Origin: Ramlibacter agri
GTDB taxonomy: Bacteria > Pseudomonadota > Gammaproteobacteria > Burkholderiales > Burkholderiaceae_C
Assembly: GCF_012927085.1 (NCBI RefSeq)
Contig: NZ_JABBFX010000003.1
Span: 1-64,000, forward strand
Length of the DNA: 64,000 nucleotides
Direction: 5' to 3'
Shown in pieces: positions 1-8,144 of the stretch. The notes below the pieces were generated by a model. It saw only the letters and a list, made by a program, of their open reading frames with translations, was not told the origin of the DNA and ran no database searches. A program made the position numbers and the translations under genes. Every line of letters starts with the position of its first letter. Position 1 is the first letter of the stretch.

Positions 1-46
1 AATGCGTTAAGCTAACCAGTACTAATTGCTCGTGCGGCTTGACCCT
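1..46 (+). rRNA. 23S ribosomal RNA, 3' end (partial)
   Basis: The first ~46 bases match the conserved 3' terminus of bacterial 23S rRNA: GCTAACCAGTACTAATTG followed by CGTGCGGCTTGACCCT. The gene begins outside the window. The 3' boundary is set by analogy with known 23S ends and could be off by a few bases. A 5S gene follows in the usual rrn order. Confidence 0.93.
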
Positions 47-178
47 ATAACTTTGATCAGACGATCAAGGTGTTGTGCCAGGGTTGAACGCAATCAAAAT
101 CCCACAGCTGTAAAGCTGCTGCTGATAAGACTCTATGAATTGGCTGCCTTGCTCCAAAAGCAAGGTGGCAACAAGTTA
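47..178 (+). other. 23S-5S internal transcribed spacer
   Basis: This 132-base spacer between 23S and 5S holds no gene. It contains a clear hairpin at 147-165 (CCTTGCT, loop CCAAA, AGCAAGG), which may be a processing element of the rRNA precursor. No tRNA is visible here. Confidence 0.7.
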
Positions 179-294
179 TGCCTGATGACCATAGCGAGGT
201 GGTCCCACTCCTTCCCATCCCGAACAGGACAGTGAAACGCCTCTGCGCCGATGATAGTGCGGATTCCCGTGTGAAAGTAGGACATCGTCAGGCT
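179..294 (+). rRNA. rrf: 5S ribosomal RNA
   Basis: The sequence has the standard 5S landmarks. GCCTGATGA near 180-188 pairs with TCGTCAGGC near 285-293 to form helix I. The conserved GGTGGTCCCACTCC, CCCATCCCGAACAGGA and GTGAAACGCC...GCGCCGATG blocks lie in the expected order. Length is about 116 nt. A strong terminator follows immediately. Confidence 0.95.
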
Positions 295-305
295 GTTATA
301 GCGAG

Positions 306-336
306 AAAGGCCCGTCAGTAATGACGGGCCTTTTCT
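306..336 (+). terminator. Rho-independent terminator of the rrn operon
   Basis: A perfect GC-rich stem AAGGCCCGTCA (307-317), loop GTAA, and TGACGGGCCTT (322-332) is followed by a T-rich tract (TTTTCTTTT). It lies 12 bases after the 5S end and marks the end of the rRNA operon. Confidence 0.9.
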
Positions 337-358
337 TTTGCGCGCGCGGAAATCGCAC

Positions 359-1276
359 TTAGCGATTCGCGATGTACTCGCCTTCGCGCAAGGCGACGCC
401 GGATCGCTCGAGATCGGAAACGAGCGCATCAAACCAGGCTTCCGCGGACATCGACGAGAACCAGCGCGCCCGAACCATCCCGAAATAGCGCGTTGCGAGC
501 GCCCACTGCAGCAGCTCGGCGCGTGGCACGCTCTGCAATTCCAGCAACTTGAACTTCAGCAGCACTTTGGCGCCGTGCGAGGCATGCCGCTCGGGTTGCG
601 CCAGGTAGGCTGCAAGCCGGCTGCGTGCGCGGCCCAGCGCCAACCCGACGTCCGAGAACACGCTGCCATGCCCAGGCACCACAACGGCCGGTTGCAGGGC
701 CTCGATCAGGTCCAGCGTCGCCGCGACTGCATCGAACGCATGCTCGCCCTCCAGTTCGGGGAACACCACGCCGAATCCGCTTTCCCAGAGTGCGTCGGCC
801 GACAGCAGGGTGCGCGAGCAGGGCTCGAACAGCACAAGTGAATGCGGGTCATGCCCTGGAGCCGCGTGGACTTGCCACAGGTGGTCACCCAGCTGCAATT
901 CGGAGCCGGGCCGCAGCATGTCCGTGAAGCTGAACCGCTCGCACGACTGCCCGGTGGTCGCATAGCTGAGAGCCACCGTGTCCCATCGGCTCACAGCGCC
1001 GGCTTGCGTCGCGGGAACCCAGGTCCGGAGCTCGGGGAACCCCGTCTGCAAATCCGCATTGCCGCCGCAGTGGTCGCTGTGCAGGTGAGTGTTCACCAGG
1101 ACGTCGAGATTCCTCCCTTGAAGCGCATCGCGCACCAAAGCCAGTGTTTGCTGCGAATGCGTCGCATAGCCGCTGTCGACCAGCGCTGTGCCGCGATCGC
1201 CAAGGAACAGGATGTTGTTCGACGACAGCCAGCCACGCTCGAAAACACGCATCCCATGCAACAGCGGCGCGGACAT
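359..1276 (-). CDS. MBL-fold metallo-hydrolase
   Basis: A 305-residue protein of the metallo-beta-lactamase superfamily. The metal-binding motif THLHSDHCGG gives H64, H66, D68 and H69. APGHDPHS near residue 140 and a late PGHGS motif supply further ligands. There is no signal peptide, so it is probably cytoplasmic. Substrate is unknown; members of this fold include glyoxalase II-like thioesterases and lactonases. The start lies 12 bases after the upstream ligase stop and has a GAGG element about 10 bases before the ATG, so the two genes form an operon. A thioester hydrolase role beside an acyl-CoA ligase is plausible but inferred. Confidence 0.85.
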   Translation of the reverse strand: MSAPLLHGMRVFERGWLSSNNILFLGDRGTALVDSGYATHSQQTLALVRDALQGRNLDVLVNTHLHSDHCGGNADLQTGFPELRTWVPATQAGAVSRWDTVALSYATTGQSCERFSFTDMLRPGSELQLGDHLWQVHAAPGHDPHSLVLFEPCSRTLLSADALWESGFGVVFPELEGEHAFDAVAATLDLIEALQPAVVVPGHGSVFSDVGLALGRARSRLAAYLAQPERHASHGAKVLLKFKLLELQSVPRAELLQWALATRYFGMVRARWFSSMSAEAWFDALVSDLERSGVALREGEYIANR

Positions 1277-1288
1277 CGAGCGTTTCCC

Positions 1289-2977
1289 TCAGGCCGACGC
1301 CCGCAGCTCACGCCGCAGGACCTTGCCAACATTGCTCTTGGGCAGCTCGTCGCGGAACTCGATGTACTTCGGCAGCTTGTAGCCGGTCAGGTGCTGCCGG
1401 CAATGGCTTGCCACACTCTCCTCGGAAAGCGTGGGATCGTTCTTGACGACGAACACCTTGATCGCTTCGCCCTGCTTCTCGTCGGCCACGCCAACGGCAG
1501 CGCACTCTACGACGCCCGGACAGGTGGAGATGACGTTCTCGAGCTCGGTCGGATAGACGTTGAAGCCACTCACCAGGATCATGTCCTTCTTGCGATCGAC
1601 GATGCGGGTACGGCCGCCGTCGTCCATGATGCCGACATCGCCGGTGCGCAGAAAGCCGTCGGCGGTGAAGGCCCTGGCATTTTCCTCCGGCTGGCAGTAG
1701 TAGCCGGCCATCACGTTGGGTCCACGAATGCAGATCTCGCCCGCTTGGCCGACGGCCAGCGAGCGTCCCGCATCGTCCTTGATCGCGATCTCGATTCCGG
1801 GCAGCGGCAGCCCGATCGTGCCGGAGAAATCGGCGCTGTCGACCGGGTTGTTCGTGCCGATCGCGCACGTCTCGCTCATGCCCCAGCCCTCCACCATCAC
1901 GCAGCCCGTGGCCAGCCGCCATTGCCGTGCCGTTCCCGGAGTGGCTGCCATGCCGCCCGCCTGGGATACCGCAAGCTGCGAGAAATCGATGCTGCGGAAT
2001 TGCGGATGCTGGAGCAACGCATTGAACAGCGTGTTCACCGCCGGCAGGATATGGAACGGCCGCCTCTTCAACACTTCGACGAACCGCCCGACGTCGCGCG
2101 GGTTGGGGACCAGCGTCATGTGCGCTCCCCAGCGCATGGCAAGCAGGCAAAGGCCCAGCGCGAACACGTGGTACAGGGGAAGAGCCGCCACGACGTTGGC
2201 GCGGCTGACGTCACCAACGCGCTTCAGCGCCGGCGTGAACCAAGCTTCGGCCTGCAGGATCGCGGACACGATGTTGCCGTGCGTCAGCACCGCGCCTTTC
2301 GAGACTCCGGTCGTCCCGCCGGTGTACTGCAGGAAGGCCACCGATTCCAGCGTCTGTGCCGAAGGCTTCAGCTGCAGGCGCCCGCCCTCGTGCAACGCCG
2401 CGGCAAGCGGCGTCAGCGTGCGCCCATCCTCCAACGGCAACCGGAAGGCCGGCACCATTTTCGCCAAGTGCCGGACCGCAAACGTCATCCAATGGCCGTA
2501 CAGGCCGCCCAGCAGGTCGCCCATGCCCGTGAGCACCACGTGGCGGACCGGCGTGCGGCCGATCACTTCCGACAGCGTCTTGCCGAAGTTCTCGAGGAGG
2601 ATGATCGCCGACGCGCCCGAATCCTTCAGCTGGTGCTCCAGCTCGCGCGGGGTGTACAGGGGATTGACGTTGACACATGTGTAGCCCGCTCGCAGCACGG
2701 CCGCCATCGCCACCGGGAACTGCGGGATGTTCGGCAGCATGATGGCCACGCGCGCACCCGGCTCGAGCCCGCGCGACTGCAGCCAGGCACCCAGCGCTCG
2801 CGACCACTCATCCAGCTCCCGATAGGTCATCCACCTTTCGAAACACACGCTCACGGGCCGCGCCGCATGCTTGCGAAACGACTCCTCCAGCAAATGTGTA
2901 AGTGACGTGTACTGTCGCGGCTCCACGTCGTGCGGGACACCGGGAGGGTAGTTCTTCAGCCAGGGCTTGTGCTCCAT
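1289..2977 (-). CDS. fadD: long-chain fatty acid-CoA ligase (AMP-forming)
   Basis: A 562-residue ANL-superfamily acyl-CoA synthetase. It activates a fatty acid with ATP to acyl-AMP and transfers it to CoA. Seen motifs: the phosphate-binding loop YTGGTTGVSKGA, the EGWGMSET aromatic/adenine motif, the GFLRTGDVG...IVDRKKDMI hinge (FACS signature), and the C-terminal PKSNVGKVLRREL carrying the catalytic lysine. The N-terminus MEHKPWLKNYPPGVP resembles proteobacterial FadD, so I chose 2977; an in-frame ATG at 2986 is the alternative. A longer open frame reaches 3298, but its extra residues look non-native and overlap the divergent gene. Chain-length preference cannot be read from sequence. Confidence 0.88.
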   Translation of the reverse strand: MEHKPWLKNYPPGVPHDVEPRQYTSLTHLLEESFRKHAARPVSVCFERWMTYRELDEWSRALGAWLQSRGLEPGARVAIMLPNIPQFPVAMAAVLRAGYTCVNVNPLYTPRELEHQLKDSGASAIILLENFGKTLSEVIGRTPVRHVVLTGMGDLLGGLYGHWMTFAVRHLAKMVPAFRLPLEDGRTLTPLAAALHEGGRLQLKPSAQTLESVAFLQYTGGTTGVSKGAVLTHGNIVSAILQAEAWFTPALKRVGDVSRANVVAALPLYHVFALGLCLLAMRWGAHMTLVPNPRDVGRFVEVLKRRPFHILPAVNTLFNALLQHPQFRSIDFSQLAVSQAGGMAATPGTARQWRLATGCVMVEGWGMSETCAIGTNNPVDSADFSGTIGLPLPGIEIAIKDDAGRSLAVGQAGEICIRGPNVMAGYYCQPEENARAFTADGFLRTGDVGIMDDGGRTRIVDRKKDMILVSGFNVYPTELENVISTCPGVVECAAVGVADEKQGEAIKVFVVKNDPTLSEESVASHCRQHLTGYKLPKYIEFRDELPKSNVGKVLRRELRASA

Positions 2978-3086
2978 GCCCGACATTGTGGAAAGCGGAG
3001 CGCGCGGCGCCAGCGGACTTGTCCTAGGGCGCCAGCAGCGTCGTCCCACAGGTGACAAGTGGCAGGCATCAGGGATACTGCGCCGC

Positions 3087-4019
3087 ATGCCGCGCAGCTC
3101 CGAACTCGCACGACTTTCCCGCGCCACCGGCGCGCTGCAACTGGCAGTCCTGATTGGCTGGCTCCTCTGGTGGGCGCCGCGTTCGACGGTGACAGCAGTG
3201 GCCGGTGCACTGGTCCTGCTGGCCATCGGTCCGGTGACGCTTGCAGTCGAATTCGTCCTGCTGGTGCTCGTGCAGCGCGGCGACCCCGGCATTCCCAAGC
3301 CGACCCTGCGCGAACTGGCACGGTCCTGGGCCGGCGAAACGCGCGAGATGTACCGCGTCTTCTACTGGCGCCAGCCGCTGCGATGGCGCGACCCGCCGGA
3401 CCTGCTGCCCCAGGACGCGCAAGGTCGACAAGGCGTAGTCTTCATCCACGGCTTCGTCTGCAACCGGGGCTTCTGGGCGCCGTGGCTTCGGCGACTGCGC
3501 GCGCGCGGCCAGCCCTGCATCGCGATCAACCTGGAGCCGGTCTTCGCGCCGATCGGCGACTACACGCCGCTGGTGGAGGACGCGGTGCGGCGCATCACGG
3601 CCTGCACCGGCCGGCCGCCCATCCTCGTCTGCCACAGCATGGGCGGCATCGTCGCTCGTTCGTGGCTGCGCGACATGCGCGCGGGCGAGCGCATCGCGCG
3701 CCTGGTCACCTTGTGCAGTCCGCACCATGGTACCTGGCTGGGACGCTTCAGCCGCCGGCCGAACGGGCTCCAGATGCGGCTGCAAAGCACGTGGCTGCGG
3801 CAACTGGAGGCGGACGAAGCGGCGCTGCCGCAGCCGCCGCGGACCTGCTGGTACACCAACTGCGACAACATCGTCTTCCCGGCTTCCACGGCGTCGCTCC
3901 CGGGCGCGGACAACCGGCTGGTTCGCGGCTTTGCCCATGTGCAGATGGCCTTCACTCCCGCCGTGATGGACGCGGTTCTGGATGCGCTTAGCGCAGGCGA
4001 CCCCGTGCCGTCCAGGTGA
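3087..4019 (+). CDS. membrane-anchored alpha/beta-hydrolase (lipase-like)
   Basis: A 310-residue protein. Two hydrophobic segments lie near residues 18-35 and 40-65, followed by an alpha/beta-hydrolase domain. VVFIHGFVCNRGFW forms the oxyanion-hole loop. CHSMGGIVARSWL holds the nucleophilic Ser, followed by LCSPHHGTW. The catalytic Asp is probably in NCDNIVFP and the His in GFAHVQM, the pattern of triacylglycerol lipase/esterase families. The start at 3087 (MPRSSELARLSR) is chosen because upstream in-frame codons overlap the divergent ligase start. The substrate is unknown; the catalytic domain may face either side of the inner membrane. Confidence 0.8.
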   Translation: MPRSSELARLSRATGALQLAVLIGWLLWWAPRSTVTAVAGALVLLAIGPVTLAVEFVLLVLVQRGDPGIPKPTLRELARSWAGETREMYRVFYWRQPLRWRDPPDLLPQDAQGRQGVVFIHGFVCNRGFWAPWLRRLRARGQPCIAINLEPVFAPIGDYTPLVEDAVRRITACTGRPPILVCHSMGGIVARSWLRDMRAGERIARLVTLCSPHHGTWLGRFSRRPNGLQMRLQSTWLRQLEADEAALPQPPRTCWYTNCDNIVFPASTASLPGADNRLVRGFAHVQMAFTPAVMDAVLDALSAGDPVPSR

Positions 4020-4024
4020 ATCTT

Positions 4025-4097
4025 TCACAAACACCCCGGGGAAATTGCCTCGCAGCCCATGCGTCGGCTTCCTAAGCTTGTCACAAACGGGGGGAAA
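4025..4097 (+). repeat. imperfect direct repeat upstream of LuxR-type gene
   Basis: TCACAAAC followed by a C/G run and GAAA occurs at 4025-4044 and again at 4081-4096, 56 bases apart. The second copy includes the Shine-Dalgarno G-run of the next gene. It may be a regulator site, but nothing identifies the regulator. Confidence 0.35.
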
Positions 4098-4099
4098 AC

Positions 4100-4753
4100 A
4101 TGAACGAATTCGCTGATGCAAGCAGCGAGGCCGGACTCGGCCATCCGCTCCAGGGCGCGGAAGTCGGCGGCGCGTTGACGCTGCTGGTCGACGAACTGGC
4201 GCATGGCGTCGTCGTCTCCTCGGCCGAAGGCCGCGTCCTCCATGCCAACCAGGCTGCGCGGCACGAGCTCTCCAGGCGCGACGTGCTCGCCGTTCACCAG
4301 GGCCACCTGCAGGCCCACGACCCCAAGCAATCCCGGCTGCTGCTCCAGGCCCTGGCCAAGGGCGGCACCGGACTGCGCAGCATGATCGCGCTGCGCAATC
4401 CATCGGGCTGGTCTCTCAGCGTGGCTGTCGTTCCCCTGCGTGCCGAGTCGTCCGCGCAGGGCGCCATGCTGGGCCTGTTCCTGTCCCGCAGCGCCGTGTG
4501 CGACTCGCTCATGCTGTGCTTCTTCGCGCGTACCCACGGCCTCACGAACAGCGAGGAGCAGGTGCTGGCCATCCTGTGCCAGGGCTTTTCCGCCCCGGAG
4601 GTCGCCGCGCAGCTGCATGTCGCTGTCTCCACCGTCCGCAGCCACGTGCGCAGCATGTGCGCCAAGACCCACTCCAACGGCGTGAGGGCGCTGGTGGGGC
4701 TGGTCGCCGTGCTGCCGCCGCTCGGGAGCTCGCTGCACCATCCCGTGCACTAG
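4100..4753 (+). CDS. LuxR-family transcriptional regulator with PAS-like sensor region
   Basis: A 217-residue protein. The N-terminal ~120 residues look PAS-like (LVDELAHGVVVSSAEGRVLHAN...). The C-terminal ~65 residues are a GerE/LuxR helix-turn-helix: LTNSEEQVLAIL followed by APEVAAQLHVAVSTVRSHV. The start has a strong GGGGGG run seven bases upstream. It is not a classic autoinducer-binding LuxR and has no receiver aspartate. It stands alone between a lipase-like gene and a CRP-like gene, so its targets cannot be deduced. A direct repeat precedes the start. Confidence 0.85.
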   Translation: MNEFADASSEAGLGHPLQGAEVGGALTLLVDELAHGVVVSSAEGRVLHANQAARHELSRRDVLAVHQGHLQAHDPKQSRLLLQALAKGGTGLRSMIALRNPSGWSLSVAVVPLRAESSAQGAMLGLFLSRSAVCDSLMLCFFARTHGLTNSEEQVLAILCQGFSAPEVAAQLHVAVSTVRSHVRSMCAKTHSNGVRALVGLVAVLPPLGSSLHHPVH

Positions 4754-4814
4754 GCGCCGGCCCTCTTGGGCGGCGCAGCGCGCCATGCTAGAGTGAATTC
4801 ACAGGGGGGACGCC

Positions 4815-5474
4815 ATGAACGTGTCCAGGAACGCCGCCGACCAGGAGCGGCTCATCTCCAATCTGGAGCCATCCATCGGCCGGCTGGCTGCCCGCGGCAT
4901 CCTGCGCAGTTACCGCAAGAACACGATCATCCTCAACGAAGGCGAACCGGGCGACTCGCTCTTCGTCCTCCTGCAAGGCCAGGTCAAGGTCTACGCCACC
5001 GACGAAAACGGCCGCGAAATCACCTTTGGCTTCATCGTCGCCGGCGACTATTTCGGCGAGATGTCCCTCGATGGCGGCCCGCGCTCGGCCTCCGTCATGT
5101 CCATCGAGCCGGTGCTGTGCGCGCTGGTGCCGCGCCAGGCCGTGCAGCAGCACCTGGACGACGAACCGGGCTTCGCGATCAAGCTGGTGACGCAAGTGAT
5201 CCGGCGCGCGCGCAACGCCACCGAGACGGCGCGGCAGATGGCGCTGCTGGACGTCTACGGGCGCGTGATCCACACGCTCGAAAGCCAGCAGGGCCCCGCT
5301 GGCCTGCAGTCGCCGGTGGAGCTGACGCAGATCACCCACCAGCAGATCGCCAGCCGCGTCGGCGCCTCGCGTGAAATGGTCAGCCGCCTGCTGAAGGATC
5401 TCGAAAAGGGCGGCTACGTGGAACTGGGCGTGAAGCGCATCACGCTCAAGAAGAAGCTTCCGGCTCGCTGGTAG
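4815..5474 (+). CDS. CRP/FNR-family transcriptional regulator
   Basis: A 219-residue regulator. A cyclic-nucleotide-binding beta-barrel (about residues 30-125) carries an intact phosphate-binding cassette, GEMSLDGGPRSA (G81, E82, R90, S91), as in cAMP-binding CRP proteins. A C-terminal winged HTH follows, with recognition helix ASREMVSRLLKDL. There is no N-terminal Fe-S cysteine cluster, so it is not FNR-like. The gene is convergent with a class III nucleotide cyclase six bases away, suggesting a shared cNMP signal (inference). A GGGGGG ribosome-binding run precedes the ATG. A perfect GTGAATTCAC palindrome at 4793-4802 may be an autoregulatory site. Confidence 0.9.
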   Translation: MNVSRNAADQERLISNLEPSIGRLAARGILRSYRKNTIILNEGEPGDSLFVLLQGQVKVYATDENGREITFGFIVAGDYFGEMSLDGGPRSASVMSIEPVLCALVPRQAVQQHLDDEPGFAIKLVTQVIRRARNATETARQMALLDVYGRVIHTLESQQGPAGLQSPVELTQITHQQIASRVGASREMVSRLLKDLEKGGYVELGVKRITLKKKLPARW

Positions 5475-5480
5475 GCCGCG

Positions 5481-7250
5481 TCAGCCGGGCGGCGCGCCCA
5501 CCTGTGCCAGGTACTCCGAGACACGGCGCAACACCGTGTCGCAAGCCGGGCAATCGGCCTGCATGCGAGCCAGCGTGAAATCGGGGCGGACACGCAGCAG
5601 CCGCTGCAGGCTGGCCTTCGCGCCGGCATGCTGGCCCGCAGCCGCTTGCGCCGCCACCAACTGGACGTGCGCCGCCGCGAATTCCGGTTGGCGCGCCACT
5701 GCGCTTTCCGACAGCAGCAGCGCCTGCGGGAGGTCTCCCGCCACCAGCGCCGCCAGGCCCGCGACCTGCTCGTACCAGTAGCGCAAGGGCGCGAGCATGC
5801 ACAACGCCAGCGCCCGCTGCGCGGTGCGGTGCGCGGCAGCGCCCTCGTCGCGAAAGGCGTGCAGCTCCGCCTGCAACAGCAGTCCCAGGGAGTCGTCGGC
5901 GCGGGCGCGCAGCACCTGCGCGTAACGGGTGGCCGCGCCATCGGGGTCCCGCAGCAGCCGCAGTTTCACCTGCCCGTCCATGCACAGGGCCAGCGGCGCG
6001 TATCCGTCGGCCTGGAGGGCGGCGGTGGCATGCGAGCGCGCCATTGCCGTGTGCTCCTGTGCGTCTTCCGCCAATCCCAGCCGCAGTTGCAGCAGGTGCC
6101 AATGGGACAACCAGGCATGGGCCGCGGGCTGGCGCGGGTTCCGCTCCACCAGTTCCTCCAGCATGGCCCGCGACCGCTCCAGGTCCGCGGATGCCAGGCA
6201 ATGCATCGCGGCGAGCCCCGCGAACAGCAGCGTGGGACTGGAAAGCGAAGGGAAGGGCTGGCCCTGCGCGCGTTCCGCCTCGCGTGCCATCACGCCGGAA
6301 GCGACGCCCGCCACGAGGCCGCGCAGCAGCGCCGTGTCGTCCGAGAACAGGTCCGCCGTGCGGCCCTTGAAGCTGTGCGCCCACACGATGTGTGAGTTCG
6401 CGATGTCGCCGAGTTCCGCGAACACCGCCACCGCTTCGCCGGCACGTCGCACATGGCCGCGCAACAGGAAGCTCGCCCGCTCCAGCGGGAACGCCGCGGT
6501 GGTCAGCCGGGACACCACCTGCAGTTCCGGCACGCGCGTGAGCCCGGCCACCGCTTCGTCCGCGATTGCCTCGCCCAGGCCTTCGCCGTCCGGCGCGCCT
6601 GCGAAGGGCAGCACGGCCACGGTGGCGCGGGTGAGCAGGCGTCCCGCCGCGGAGGCGGCCGGCAGCACCGGCGCACGGCCGGCGCGGCCAACACGATAGG
6701 CGCGCACCGGCTGCCGCACGTGCTTCAGGTGGCAGATTCCCAGGTCTTCCAGCAGGACGGCGGGGTGGTCCTGTAGCCGTTCGCGCAAGGCAGCCGAGAT
6801 CACAATCTCGCCCGGGCCGGCCAGCGTCGCGATGCGGGCCGTGAGATTGACGTCGGTGCCGTAGATGTCGTGTTCGTCGGAAACGAATTCGGCGATGTGC
6901 GCCCCGATGCGCAGGTGCACGTGGCGCTCCGCAGCCAGGCCCTGGTTGCCTTCGTTGAACCAGGACTGCATCGCGAGCGTCGCGCGCACGCAGCCGGCGG
7001 GGTCGCCGAACTCGATCATCAAGCCGTCGCCCAGGCTCTTGTGCAAGCGCCCGGACTCGCCAGGCAGGTGCTGCTTCACGAACTCGACGAAGCCGTGCCA
7101 GCGCTGGATGAACTCCTGTTCGTCGAGTTCCATCAGCCGCACCGACTCCACCACGTCGGCCACGGCGATGACCTTGGTGTGGCGTGCGAAATCCGTGGCA
7201 TCGACCCAGGAGAAGGACATGACGGTTGCGGCAGCAAGCCTGCCCGTCAT
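5481..7250 (-). CDS. class III adenylate/guanylate cyclase with TPR-like C-terminus
   Basis: A 589-residue protein. The N-terminal cyclase homology domain (about residues 25-190) shows one metal Asp in VIAVADVVES and a second in HKSLGDGLMIEF, with an adenine-type Lys just before it. The transition-state Asn and Arg are in VNLTARIA. All key catalytic positions therefore seem present. The middle and C-terminal parts resemble the AfsR/TolB-like and tetratricopeptide regions found in many soluble proteobacterial cyclases (LLFAGLAAMHCLASADLERSRAML onward). There is no transmembrane segment. Start could be 7250 or the ATG at 7220 (MSFSWVDA). Its partner may be the convergent CRP-like regulator. Confidence 0.85.
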   Translation of the reverse strand: MTGRLAAATVMSFSWVDATDFARHTKVIAVADVVESVRLMELDEQEFIQRWHGFVEFVKQHLPGESGRLHKSLGDGLMIEFGDPAGCVRATLAMQSWFNEGNQGLAAERHVHLRIGAHIAEFVSDEHDIYGTDVNLTARIATLAGPGEIVISAALRERLQDHPAVLLEDLGICHLKHVRQPVRAYRVGRAGRAPVLPAASAAGRLLTRATVAVLPFAGAPDGEGLGEAIADEAVAGLTRVPELQVVSRLTTAAFPLERASFLLRGHVRRAGEAVAVFAELGDIANSHIVWAHSFKGRTADLFSDDTALLRGLVAGVASGVMAREAERAQGQPFPSLSSPTLLFAGLAAMHCLASADLERSRAMLEELVERNPRQPAAHAWLSHWHLLQLRLGLAEDAQEHTAMARSHATAALQADGYAPLALCMDGQVKLRLLRDPDGAATRYAQVLRARADDSLGLLLQAELHAFRDEGAAAHRTAQRALALCMLAPLRYWYEQVAGLAALVAGDLPQALLLSESAVARQPEFAAAHVQLVAAQAAAGQHAGAKASLQRLLRVRPDFTLARMQADCPACDTVLRRVSEYLAQVGAPPG

Positions 7251-7373
7251 TTTGAAACAAGCTGCGACAAATGTGCCAAGCTGGCGGCTGCCTCACCCAT
7301 TGGGACACTATCGCGCAACGCTACGCACCTGTGAGCTTGTCCGCGCAGGCGACGCATTTCCGCCGCAGCGGTC

Positions 7374-7402
7374 TTGTTGTGCTACGGGTTAACCCTTATA
7401 TA
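7374..7402 (+). promoter_or_regulatory. sigma70-type promoter with palindromic operator in the spacer
   Basis: TTGTTG (7374-7379) and TATATA (7397-7402) are separated by exactly 17 bases, a near-ideal -35/-10 pair. The spacer contains the perfect palindrome GGGTTAACCC (7386-7395), well placed for a repressor. Transcription would start at about 7409, which is the A of the GNAT start codon. Confidence 0.65.
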
Positions 7403-7408
7403 TCGAAC

Positions 7409-8065
7409 ATGGCCGAACCGAAACACAAACCCCGTTCCGGGCGGATCGTGCCGATCCGCGCCCTGGGCGCCGGCCACCGGGAGCGCATCGCCCAGCACCT
7501 GCTGGATCTCGAGCCGGACGACCGCTACCTCCGTTTCGGCTACGCCGCGACCGATGAACAGATCCGCCGCTACGTCGACGGCCTCGACTTCGAGCGCGAC
7601 GAGGTGTTCGGCATCTTCAACCGCAAGCTGGAACTGATCGCGATTGCCCACCTCGCCTTCATTCCCGACCCGGACGGCGCGCCGGGCGCGGAGTTCGGCG
7701 TCTCCGTGGCGAAGAAGGCCCGCGGCCGCGGTTACGGTGCTCGCCTGTTCGACCGCGCCGTCATGAACGCGCGCAACGAAGGCGTGGAGCTCATGTTCAT
7801 CCACGCGCTGTCCGAGAACACGGCGATGATCAAGATTGCGCGCAATGCCGGCGCCACGATCGAGCGCGCCGGCAGCGAGACCGAGGCCTATCTGCGCTTG
7901 CCTCCCGCCACCCTGGACAGCCGGGTGACCGAGATGCTGGAAGCGCGCATCGCCGAAACCGACTACGGCCTGAAGAAACAGGCGCGCAAGTTCCTGCAGT
8001 TCCTGTCCAACCTGCAGGAAATCCGCGCCGGCGCGATCGGCGCGCGCGGCAAATCGGGCCGCTGA
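7409..8065 (+). CDS. GNAT-family N-acetyltransferase
   Basis: A 218-residue protein with one GCN5-related acetyltransferase domain (about residues 15-160). The acetyl-CoA loop is in KKARGRGYGARLFDRAV, and NEGVELMFIHALSENTAMIKIARNAGA is the usual GNAT C-terminal half. A basic/helical tail of ~50 residues follows. The acceptor is unknown; similar stand-alone proteins modify small molecules or proteins. The ATG at 7409 was chosen because a strong promoter ends seven bases before it and no Shine-Dalgarno sequence exists, pointing to a leaderless mRNA. Upstream in-frame codons would lie inside the promoter. Confidence 0.85.
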   Translation: MAEPKHKPRSGRIVPIRALGAGHRERIAQHLLDLEPDDRYLRFGYAATDEQIRRYVDGLDFERDEVFGIFNRKLELIAIAHLAFIPDPDGAPGAEFGVSVAKKARGRGYGARLFDRAVMNARNEGVELMFIHALSENTAMIKIARNAGATIERAGSETEAYLRLPPATLDSRVTEMLEARIAETDYGLKKQARKFLQFLSNLQEIRAGAIGARGKSGR

Positions 8066-8144
8066 GCGCCCATGCGGGCACGGAAGAGGCAGCAACGCGG
8101 CCAATCCGCTATGCTATGTGTCCCTCCACTCCCGCCTGACGGCC

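Noticed and set aside
1289..3298. 669-residue version of the acyl-CoA ligase
   Set aside because: The first ~105 residues overlap the divergent lipase-like gene and have unusual Ser/Arg/Thr-rich composition; the family N-terminus begins at 2977.
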